Shown piece after piece: positions 1 to 5,053 of a stretch of 9,299 nucleotides of DNA. The first letter of the stretch is position 1. Each line of letters begins with the position of its first letter. The notes beneath the pieces are model-generated. The model ran no database searches, had not been told where the DNA came from, and saw only the letters and a program-made list of their open reading frames with translations. The stretch is from positions 1 to 9,299 of the forward strand of contig CAIWHY010000289.1 in the NCBI GenBank assembly GCA_903912585.1, read 5' to 3'. Both the position numbers and the translations under genes were made by a program. The DNA comes from an uncultured Thermoleophilia bacterium. Its GTDB lineage: Bacteria; Actinomycetota; Thermoleophilia; UBA2241.

Positions 1-1060
1 GCCCAGGCGCCGCTCGCGGACAGCGGCGAAGAGCTCGGCCGCCTCGGCGCGCCGGTAGGCGAGCATCTGCGCCGCGGCCGCGCGCCGCTCTGCCGCGGCC
101 TGCGGGTCCGCCTCGGGGCCCGCCGCGCCCGCCTGCTGCAGGACCACCGGCGACGCGGGGCTGAGGTGGCAGCTGGTGAAGCCCGCCTCCTCCATCCCGC
201 GGCGCACGGCGAAGGGGGTCGCTGACTTTGCAGACCGTCGCCCGGCCCGTCAGCTTGGGCACTGCGGCGCGCAGCTTCTGCACGTTGCCGTGGACGCGCG
301 CGTGCGAGCCGCGGCCGTTTTTGAAGGGGCGCTGCCGGTCGTGGGTATCCGGCGGGCCGTCGAAGCTGACGAGCGGGCTGATCTGCTCCTTGGCGATGTA
401 GGCGATGACCTCGTCGGTCAGCAGGGTGGCGTTGGTGGTCATGCCGAACTTCACCTCCTTGCCGCGCGCGGCCGCCTCGTCCTTGGCGTAGGCGACCACG
501 CGCTGCAGCAGGGGGAAGTTGAGCAGCGGTTCGCCGCCGAAGAAGCTCACGTGGACCGTCTTCTCGTCGAAGGAGTTCGCGAGCAGCCAGTCGACGGCGG
601 CGAGCGCCGTCGCCTCGTCCATCATCCCGCGCCCGCCGTACTCGCCGCCCTCGCCGTAGCAGTAGACGCAGCGCAGGTTGCAGGTCTGCGTGAGGAAGAG
701 CGCGATGTGGAGCACCGGGAAGGTGGGCGGCGCGGCCGGGGCGTCTGTTCCCGCCGGCGCGGCCGCGGCCTCGTCCTTCGCCTCGGTGCCTGCTGCGGCG
801 TCCTCCGCCTCCTGCTCCGCCTCCTCCACCAAGCCACAGCCGCGCAGAGCCCGCATCAGCCCGTCGGGCACCAGCGTGGAGAAGCCCGGCGTCAGGCCCG
901 CGATCGCCGCCGCGAGGGCCGCGCTGACCGGCAGCGCCGCCATGTCGGGGACCAAGAAAAGGCAGTGCGCGCCCTCGCACTCGAGGATGCGGTGCTCCTT
1001 GAGAGCGACGTTGCCGTGCCAGGTGCGGCCGTTGCGGGTGATCTCATAGGGTCCGAACAT
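1..1060 (-). CDS. Radical SAM peptide maturase of a RiPP locus (3' partial, apparent frameshift)
   Basis: The start is ATG at 1060, with GGAGA 7 nt upstream. Reading from there, residues 1-80 form a small domain containing CLFLVPDMAALPVS, which could be a precursor-recognition (RRE-like) domain; that is an inference. Residues 81-112 are an Ala/Glu-rich linker. The radical SAM core follows: CNLRCVYC (Cys127, Cys131, Cys134) for the [4Fe-4S] cluster, FFGGEP at 173-178 for SAM binding, TTNATLL at 208-214 and SFDGPPDTHD at 232-241. This order is typical of radical SAM/SPASM peptide maturases such as the SCIFF, nif11-like and NHLP-associated enzymes, which make thioether or other crosslinks in ribosomal peptides. 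After about codon 282 the frame fails. Skipping one base in the GGGGG run at 214-218 restores a sensible protein (FAVRRGMEEAGFTSCHLSPA) to the window edge. The SPASM Cys cluster would lie beyond the edge. It is either a real broken gene or a homopolymer error. It lies downstream of the precursor gene on the same strand. Confidence 0.85.
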   Translation of the reverse strand, partial: MFGPYEITRNGRTWHGNVALKEHRILECEGAHCLFLVPDMAALPVSAALAAAIAGLTPGFSTLVPDGLMRALRGCGLVEEAEQEAEDAAAGTEAKDEAAAAPAGTDAPAAPPTFPVLHIALFLTQTCNLRCVYCYGEGGEYGGRGMMDEATALAAVDWLLANSFDEKTVHVSFFGGEPLLNFPLLQRVVAYAKDEAAARGKEVKFGMTTNATLLTDEVIAYIAKEQISPLVSFDGPPDTHDRQRPFKNGRGSHARVHGNVQKLRAAVPKLTGRATVCKVSDPLRRAPRDGGGGLHQLPPQPRVAGGPAAGGRGGPRGGPAGRGRAARGRGADARLPARRGGRALRRCPRAAPG

Positions 1061-1208
1061 CACATGTCTCCAGGGGGGGCCTGCGTGAGCGCGAGCACAG
1101 GTCCACGTCACGAGAGTGCGGGAGGGTCGTCGCCAAGAGGCGGTCCGCCCGGACCTGGATCATCTTGCCGAAACGACTTCACATCAGCGGCCGCCACGTG
1201 CGGGTCCG

Positions 1209-1225
1209 CCTGAAGGGCCTTCCGG
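1209..1225 (-). promoter_or_regulatory. Intercistronic hairpin between RiPP precursor and maturase
   Basis: Immediately after the precursor stop codon, the minus strand reads CCGGAAGGCCCTTCAGG. It can fold into a stem of six pairs with one G/A mismatch and a GCC loop. There is no U tract, so a full rho-independent terminator is unlikely. In RiPP operons a hairpin here often lowers read-through or stabilises the precursor message, giving more precursor than enzyme; that role is inferred. The rest of the 165-nt gap holds a small GGCGGTCCGCC palindrome (1139-1149) and no convincing gene. Confidence 0.35.
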
Positions 1226-1504
1226 CTACACGGACCGCCCGCCATCACCAGGGATTCCGCACCATGCGCCCCCGGCTATCGAATCCAGTTCCTCGTCACC
1301 CAACTCCGTGGTCGGCCGCAAGGGGATCACCAGAGTGCGCACGTCTTGGGAATCGACGGCCACGTTGATAGCGATGCCCGCGGGGACCTGCACGCCCTCG
1401 GCCGCGAGCGTCGGCGCCGGGTTGGCGAGAAGCCGCTCCTTGAAGGCCTCGTCCTCCCAGCACTTGGTGATGACCTTCTGCAGCGGGGTGTCTTGCTCGG
1501 CCAT
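1226..1504 (-). CDS. RiPP precursor peptide with NHLP (nitrile hydratase-like) leader
   Basis: The protein is 92 aa. I chose ATG 1504 because AGAGGA lies 8 nt upstream and homology-like sequence begins there; the frame stays open upstream to 1663, but that extension looks non-coding. Residues 7-77 match the pattern of the NHLP leader family: the helix VITKCWEDEAFKERLLANP (11-29), then LAAEGVQVPAG (33-43), a beta-like segment ending in TLVIPLRP (57-64), then the acidic LGDEELDSIAGG (68-79). The Gly78-Gly79 motif is the usual cleavage site for a C39-type peptidase/exporter. The predicted core is residues 80-92, AWCGIPGDGGRSV, with one Cys (Cys82), one Trp and four Gly. The downstream radical SAM gene makes this a substrate-enzyme pair. 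The product and crosslink type are unknown. The leader call is firm; the exact core boundary is inferred from GG. Confidence 0.88.
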   Translation of the reverse strand: MAEQDTPLQKVITKCWEDEAFKERLLANPAPTLAAEGVQVPAGIAINVAVDSQDVRTLVIPLRPTTELGDEELDSIAGGAWCGIPGDGGRSV

Positions 1505-1515
1505 GATGCCGTCCT

Positions 1516-1525
1516 CTCGCGCGAG
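1516..1525. repeat. 10-bp perfect palindrome overlapping the precursor ribosome binding region
   Basis: CTCGCGCGAG is self-complementary and its edge overlaps the AGAGGAC Shine-Dalgarno region (1511-1517) of the RiPP precursor. It could be a protein-binding site or form RNA structure near the ribosome site. In such GC-rich DNA a 10-bp palindrome of CG steps can also occur by chance. Confidence 0.3.
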
Positions 1526-1800
1526 GGATGGTGGAGTAGAAATACATTGTGTAGCAGAAGCATCCCCATAGATACAGAACATCCGTCGACGACTGCGGCC
1601 GAGCTCTGAAGAATCGATCGAGCTGCCCGCATTGCAGACTTCGCCGGGCTCAACTACACACACCCCGTTCTCCCCAAGCGCGTGCTGCTCCGCCTCGTTC
1701 CTGAGGGTCGCGTGCGCGGCTGTGACGTCCGCGGATGGCGACCATGTCCGGCCTTCCCGAATGACCGCGCCGGCGGCCGCGCCGAGCGCACGCCTCTCGG

Positions 1801-1830
1801 TTGAGCGGCAACGCTGTCTCGCGGTACACT
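1801..1830 (+). promoter_or_regulatory. Sigma-70-type promoter of tRNA-Gln
   Basis: TTGAGC (1801-1806) and TACACT (1825-1830) are separated by 18 nt. Transcription would start near 1837, about 17 nt before the mature tRNA 5' end. Position and hexamers both fit a housekeeping promoter. Confidence 0.7.
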
Positions 1831-1853
1831 CTGCCCTGCCCCTCGGGCATCGC

Positions 1854-1929
1854 TGGCGAGTGGCCTAATTGGCAAGGCACCTGACTCTGGATCAGGGGAT
1901 TGAAGGTTCGAGTCCTTCCTCGCCAGCCA
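1854..1929 (+). tRNA. tRNA-Gln (anticodon CUG)
   Basis: Full cloverleaf. The acceptor stem TGGCGAG pairs with CTCGCCA, followed by discriminator G and encoded CCA (1927-1929). The anticodon stem CCTGA/TCAGG encloses loop CTCTGGA with anticodon CTG at 1887-1889. The T arm is GAAGG-TTCGAGT-CCTTC. The U1-A72 pair and G73 are usual for bacterial tRNA-Gln. It decodes CAG, the expected main Gln codon in a high-GC genome. It has its own upstream promoter and runs divergently from the RiPP operon. Confidence 0.97.
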
Positions 1930-2039
1930 TCGCCATCGCCCTTCACCCGCCCCGTGCCTGGACCGCAAGTGCGCACCCGCAGGCTTCGTGCGGCGCTCGG
2001 GCCGGACTCACGCCCGCGCGTGGCGCTGCCGATATCGGT

Positions 2040-2068
2040 GGAGACGGCAACGCCCCGCAACCGTCTCC
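2040..2068. repeat. 8-bp perfect inverted repeat upstream of the DUF3089 gene
   Basis: GGAGACGG (2040-2047) and CCGTCTCC (2061-2068) are exact complements around a 13-nt spacer. It lies between tRNA-Gln and the hydrolase gene, 55 nt before the hydrolase ATG. It could end tRNA transcription without a U tract, or act as a 5' leader structure or operator of the hydrolase gene. The sequence does not decide. Confidence 0.4.
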
Positions 2069-2122
2069 CGTCGCACATCCGGCGGCTGCACGAGACGATC
2101 GCGGGCTCAAGGAGGAAGAAGC

Positions 2123-2167
2123 ATGGGCGCAAGAACGATGAGTGCAAGAATCATGGGTGCAAGAAGG
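2123..2167 (+). repeat. Three 15-bp tandem repeats at the 5' end of the DUF3089 gene
   Basis: The units 2123-2137, 2138-2152 and 2153-2167 each begin with ATG and share the invariant GCAAGAA. They read ATGGGCGCAAGAACG, ATGAGTGCAAGAATC and ATGGGTGCAAGAAGG and encode MGART, MSARI and MGARR. The in-frame duplication offers three possible start codons and lengthens the basic n-region of the signal peptide. Confidence 0.85.
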
Positions 2168-3190
2168 ATCCTGGTCCTGACGGTCGCGGCTCTCGCGGCA
2201 GCGGCCCTGCTGGCCACGTCGGCCCCCGCCGCTCCGGTGAAGGCCACCGACTACGGGAAGCACGCCCACTGGCTCTACCTGCCGGGCAAGTCGGTGAAGC
2301 CGAAGAAGGTCGCCGTCTTCTACGTCTATCCCACCTCGTACTCGCGGCTCCCCGGCGGGCCGATCTACGCCACCATCGACGACCCCAGGATGGTGCCGGG
2401 CGCGCAGGTGGCCTTCCAGCGCCAGGCCACCGCCTTCCGCACCGTCGGCAATGTCTACGCGCCCTACTACCGGCAGATCGACGCCACCTACCAGCTCTCG
2501 CTGCCCTTCGCGCAGCAGAAGAGGAACATCGCCGGCATCCCTTCCACCGACGTCTTCGCGGCGTTCAAGTACTTCCTCAAGCACTTCGATCACGGCCGCC
2601 CCTACATCCTCGCCGGCCATTCCCAAGGCTCGGCTGTGCTGGCCAACCTCCTCGCCAGATACATGAAGGCGCACCCGGCGGTGTATGCGCGCATGATCGT
2701 CGCCTACGTGCCCGGCTACCCGATCCAGCGCTCCTACCTGCGCCAGCACCGCTTCCTCAGGTACGCCCAAGGCGCGAGCGACACCGGGGTCATCGCCTCC
2801 TGGAACACCGAGGCGCCCACGCTCGCCGCGCCCAGCCCGGTCGTGCAGCCCGGAGCTGTCGCCATCAACCCGATCACGTGGACGAGGTCGCAGAAGGAGG
2901 CCTCCGCCGCCAGGAACCGCGGTTCCATCGAGCTGGACCCGGCCACAGGCGGGACGCCGTTCCTCAACGCCGACGGGACGATCAAGCGCTTCATGAACGT
3001 CGCCGACGCGCGCGTCGACAAGGCCAAGGGCGTCGTCATCTGCAGCACCATCGACGCGGCGGACCCGCCCTACTTCAATGTGCACGGCTTCCCCATGGGC
3101 GTCCTCCACACCTTCGACTACCCGCTGTACTTCTTCAGCGTGCGCGCCAACGCTGCCGAGCGGGTCGCGCACTTCTTCGCGCAGAACTAG
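2123..3190 (+). CDS. Secreted alpha/beta hydrolase, DUF3089 family
   Basis: The protein is 355 aa. ATG 2123 is preceded by a strong AGGAGG with 7-nt spacing. ATG 2138 and 2153 are in-frame alternatives inside a tandem repeat, and the third would give the most ordinary signal peptide. Residues 11-39 are a signal peptide: basic n-region, hydrophobic RILVLTVAALAAAALLATSA, likely cleaved near APAAPVKA, so the enzyme should act outside the membrane. The mature domain has FYVYPTSY (66-73) and the nucleophile elbow GHSQGS (165-170; catalytic Ser167). The late His329 in VLHTFDYPLYFF is the likely catalytic His; the acid is not obvious. The motifs and length match DUF3089 (PF11288), alpha/beta-fold hydrolases of largely unknown substrate; an esterase or lipase activity is a guess. 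It follows tRNA-Gln and a 103-nt gap separates it from the next gene. Confidence 0.85.
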   Translation: MGARTMSARIMGARRILVLTVAALAAAALLATSAPAAPVKATDYGKHAHWLYLPGKSVKPKKVAVFYVYPTSYSRLPGGPIYATIDDPRMVPGAQVAFQRQATAFRTVGNVYAPYYRQIDATYQLSLPFAQQKRNIAGIPSTDVFAAFKYFLKHFDHGRPYILAGHSQGSAVLANLLARYMKAHPAVYARMIVAYVPGYPIQRSYLRQHRFLRYAQGASDTGVIASWNTEAPTLAAPSPVVQPGAVAINPITWTRSQKEASAARNRGSIELDPATGGTPFLNADGTIKRFMNVADARVDKAKGVVICSTIDAADPPYFNVHGFPMGVLHTFDYPLYFFSVRANAAERVAHFFAQN

Positions 3191-3255
3191 CACGCGCGGG
3201 TCCGGGTCGCCGTCGCACCGCGTGCGGCCCGCCACCAGGGGGTACCATGCACTCG

Positions 3256-3271
3256 AAGGGCCATTGCCCTT
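3256..3271. repeat. Hairpin between the DUF3089 gene and the membrane-protein gene
   Basis: AAGGGC-CATT-GCCCTT is a perfect 6-bp stem with a tetraloop. No U tract follows. It lies 66 nt after the hydrolase stop codon and 23 nt before the next start. A -10-like TACCAT (3243-3248) sits just upstream without a visible -35. The hairpin could be a weak terminator or the 5' leader of the membrane-protein gene. Confidence 0.35.
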
Positions 3272-3293
3272 GGGGCCACGCACGGGAGTCACG

Positions 3294-3752
3294 ATGACGA
3301 TGCCGCTCAACTTCTTCGCCGAAGACGTCTACGTGAACGCGGGCGCGATGCACTGGCTGCAGAGCGTGATGTCCTCTTGGCCCGCCCAGCTCCTCATCGT
3401 CCTCCTCTACCTCGGCGTCGCCGCCGTGGCCTACGTGCGCGTCTCGCGCGAGTGGCGGGACGTGGGCGGCGCGCGCAACCGCTACTTCCTCGGGACCCTC
3501 ATCGCGCTCGGCGTCCTCGTGATCCTCCAGTTCGTCCTCGGCAGCTCGCTGCTCGGCGTCGTCCGCTGGCCGACCTGGCTCTACTGGATCGAGTACGTCG
3601 TCCTGTTCGCCTTGTGCTTCTACTACCTGGTCCGCTTGCTCACCCGGCAGCGCAGAGGGCGCGGGGACGATGAGACGCGCCGGCGTGGCGCCGCGCTGGA
3701 GCACGTCATCGCGCCGGTCAGCGACGAGGCGCATCACCCGACGAGCGCGTAG
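3294..3752 (+). CDS. Small three-helix membrane protein, unrecognised
   Basis: The protein is 152 aa. ATG 3294 has GGGAG 5 nt upstream; ATG 3300 is an alternative with poorer spacing. After a short N-terminus (MTMPLNFFAEDVYVN) there are three hydrophobic segments: about 28-48 (PAQLLIVLLYLGVAAVAYV), 64-89 (YFLGTLIALGVLVILQFVLG) and 93-116 (WPTWLYWIEYVVLFALCFYY). The tail from 117 to 152 is hydrophilic and begins with an Arg-rich stretch (TRQRRGRG), so positive-inside reasoning puts it in the cytoplasm. I recognise no family and no catalytic motif. It is followed 58 nt later by the lipoprotein-like gene on the same strand, so the two may be co-transcribed. Confidence 0.75.
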   Translation: MTMPLNFFAEDVYVNAGAMHWLQSVMSSWPAQLLIVLLYLGVAAVAYVRVSREWRDVGGARNRYFLGTLIALGVLVILQFVLGSSLLGVVRWPTWLYWIEYVVLFALCFYYLVRLLTRQRRGRGDDETRRRGAALEHVIAPVSDEAHHPTSA

Positions 3753-3810
3753 GGCGGCGCGGCCTGCCACGCCTGCGGTGACGCACGCTGCCGCGAGGAA
3801 AGGACCAGCG

Positions 3811-4266
3811 ATGGCCTTCGACCCTGGTGACTACGACGAGGTCTACGAGACCCACTCAGCGCCGGAGAAGGCGACGCTGCTGCGTCAGGGCTGGGTCGTG
3901 CTCGTCATCGCACTCGGGCTCGCGGCGTCGGCCTGCGCGACGATGCCCCCGGCGAACCACGCACTCACGTACTCAGTCGTGCCGTACAAGGGCGGGGTCG
4001 CGACGTCGGTCGCCGACGATCGCGTCGGCACGCACACCGTGTGGGTGGTCCTGCTGGATCCGCCCAAGGGCGTGCAGCGTGAGCTCCTCGGCGGCGAAAG
4101 CACCAACAGCGGTGCCGGGATGGGGTCGGGGCACACACGCGGGCCGCTGCCGGCCGGTACGTACAAGTACGCCGTCTACAGTGCCGACGGCCACGTGCAC
4201 AGCGCCATGGCGCTGTACTGGACGCCGAAGTACCGCGTCGGCGAGGGCAAGGTGACCGTGCCGTGA
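3811..4266 (+). CDS. Small membrane-anchored or lipoprotein-like exported protein, unrecognised
   Basis: The protein is 151 aa. ATG 3811 is preceded by GAGGAAAGGA ending 6 nt upstream. An acidic N-terminus (MAFDPGDYDEVYETH) of about 27 residues precedes one hydrophobic segment, WVVLVIALGLAASAC (28-42). Cys42 sits in a lipobox-like ASAC, but the n-region is unusually long and acidic and position -3 is Ala rather than Leu, so it may instead be an uncleaved anchor. The remainder (43-151) is a soluble, probably beta-rich domain: HTVWVVLLDPP (75-85), a Gly/Ser-rich turn around 93-108 (GGESTNSGAGMGSG), then LPAGTYKYAVYSADGHVHSA, a common edge-strand pattern in Ig-like or carbohydrate-binding folds. 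No family was recognised. It sits 58 nt after the three-helix protein and ends tail-to-tail with the metallopeptidase gene. Confidence 0.75.
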   Translation: MAFDPGDYDEVYETHSAPEKATLLRQGWVVLVIALGLAASACATMPPANHALTYSVVPYKGGVATSVADDRVGTHTVWVVLLDPPKGVQRELLGGESTNSGAGMGSGHTRGPLPAGTYKYAVYSADGHVHSAMALYWTPKYRVGEGKVTVP

Positions 4267-4267
4267 C

Positions 4268-4294
4268 AGACGCTGTCGGCCGGCCGCGCCGTCT
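4268..4294. terminator. Inverted repeat between convergent genes, possible bidirectional terminator
   Basis: AGACG (4268-4272) pairs with CGTCT (4290-4294), and the inner GGCCGGCC is itself palindromic. It fills the 27-nt gap between two convergent stop codons, where a shared terminator is expected. There is no U tract on either strand, so termination by this element is only suggested. Confidence 0.35.
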
Positions 4295-4902
4295 CACGCC
4301 AGCCCCATGCGCCGCAGCTGCGCCTCCGAGTGGCCGAAGAAGTGAGCCGTCTCGTGCAGCACCACGACGCGGATGCGCTTGACCAGTGCCCCGCGCGTCG
4401 CCGAGACGCGCTCCAGGTTGGCGCGGAAGAGGTGGATGGTGTCGGCGTAGGGCGCGCCGAAGCTGACCGATCGCTTCGCCATCGGTACGCCGTGATAGAG
4501 CCCGAGAATCCGCGGGTCGATGCCGTCGGCCACCATCTCCCGAGACGGGCGGTCCGCGATCAGGATGGCCACGTTGCCCAGCTGGTCGAGCAGCTCCTGC
4601 GGCAGCTCGCCCAGCGCCGCCTCGGCGACCGACTCGAACTCTTCCAGCTCCAGGAGCGGCGCGGGGGAGGCGGCAGCGGCGTCCAGGCGCAGCACCGCCG
4701 CCCACTCCACGCTCATGCCTTCACGGTCGCCACTCGCGCCGAGCGAGAGTCCGAGCAGGTAGCGTGCGTCCGCCTCGAGGCCGGGCGACAGGGCGCCGCG
4801 AGCGACCACGTCGCGCAGGCGCTGTGCCGCGGCGCGAGCATCGCCCGCGGCCAGCAGTCGCTGGGCCTCGCGAAGCTCGTGCATCGTGAGATCCTCGCTC
4901 AT
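4294..4902 (-). CDS. Zincin-like metallopeptidase family protein (PF06262-like)
   Basis: The protein is 202 aa with start ATG 4902. This start has no good Shine-Dalgarno, but a -10 box TATGAT lies exactly 6 nt upstream, which fits a leaderless transcript. ATG 4884 (MHELREAQ) has an AGGA 7 nt upstream and is the alternative. Residues 7-78 are helical and TPR-like (HELREAQRLLAAGDARAAAQRL, then ARYLLGLSLGASGDREGMSV). Residues 86-202 form the small metallopeptidase domain: ELEEFESVAEAALGELP (86-101), NVAILIADRP (110-119), ILGLYHGVP (132-140), and near the C-terminus VVLHETAHFFGHSE, giving HExxH (His183, Glu184, His187) for zinc and catalysis. Another His, His191, follows after GHS-type spacing. 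The substrate of this family is not established. It is divergent from the M13 peptidase gene with 151 nt between. Confidence 0.85.
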   Translation of the reverse strand: MSEDLTMHELREAQRLLAAGDARAAAQRLRDVVARGALSPGLEADARYLLGLSLGASGDREGMSVEWAAVLRLDAAAASPAPLLELEEFESVAEAALGELPQELLDQLGNVAILIADRPSREMVADGIDPRILGLYHGVPMAKRSVSFGAPYADTIHLFRANLERVSATRGALVKRIRVVVLHETAHFFGHSEAQLRRMGLA

Positions 4903-4908
4903 CGCCAC

Positions 4909-4914
4909 ATCATA
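4909..4914 (-). promoter_or_regulatory. -10 box for a leaderless metallopeptidase transcript
   Basis: The minus strand reads TATGAT, then GTGGCG, then ATG (4902). TATGAT matches the -10 consensus at 5 of 6 positions, and transcription would start at or next to the A of ATG. No convincing -35 is seen. The rest of the divergent 151-nt gap has a GTGATCAC palindrome (5028-5035) before the M13 gene and a weak TAGCGT (5007-5012). Confidence 0.55.
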
Positions 4915-5053
4915 GACGGACGGAGCGATCGGCCCGGCGCGGGAGCCGAGGTTCAGAACACCAGGCGCCGATGCCCGAGCGTGATGGCTCCCGGGCCGCA
5001 AGTGGGTAGCGTGCAGACAGCGACCCAGTGATCACACACTTCAGGAGAGCCTC

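Larger units (their letters stand above)
1505..1853. other. Non-coding divergent region between RiPP precursor and tRNA-Gln
   Basis: No ORF in this 349-nt stretch looks coding. The part at about 1530-1580 is clearly richer in A+T than its surroundings. On the minus strand it reads TTCTGTATCTATGG and later CTACACAATGTATTTC, so the promoter of the precursor gene probably lies here, but I see no good -35/-10 pair. The right end carries the tRNA-Gln promoter. The middle (about 1600-1790) shows nothing I can interpret. Confidence 0.5.

Noticed and set aside
1044..1163. 39-codon reverse ORF between precursor and maturase (MIQVRADRLL...)
   Set aside because: No ribosome site, Arg-rich composition, overlaps the maturase start; not a second precursor.
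176..1213. Forward-strand open frame of 345 codons
   Set aside because: It is the shadow of the radical SAM maturase; the reverse frame holds CX3CX2C and GGEP, while this frame has no family pattern.
1505..1663. N-terminal extension of the RiPP precursor (start at 1663)
   Set aside because: The frame is open but composition is unlike a leader, and ATG 1504 has a proper ribosome site and begins the NHLP pattern.
1854..1929. tRNA-Gln as an attachment site of a mobile island carrying the RiPP genes
   Set aside because: No second copy of the tRNA 3' end, integrase or transposase is seen in the window.
1654..1968. Reverse-strand frame containing RKDSNLQSPDPESGALPIRP
   Set aside because: This is the well-known false protein produced by translating the antisense of a tRNA-Gln-type gene, here 1854-1929.
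1943..3310. Reverse 455-codon frame
   Set aside because: Shadow of the DUF3089 hydrolase in GC-rich DNA; Val/Arg/Gly-rich with no domain.
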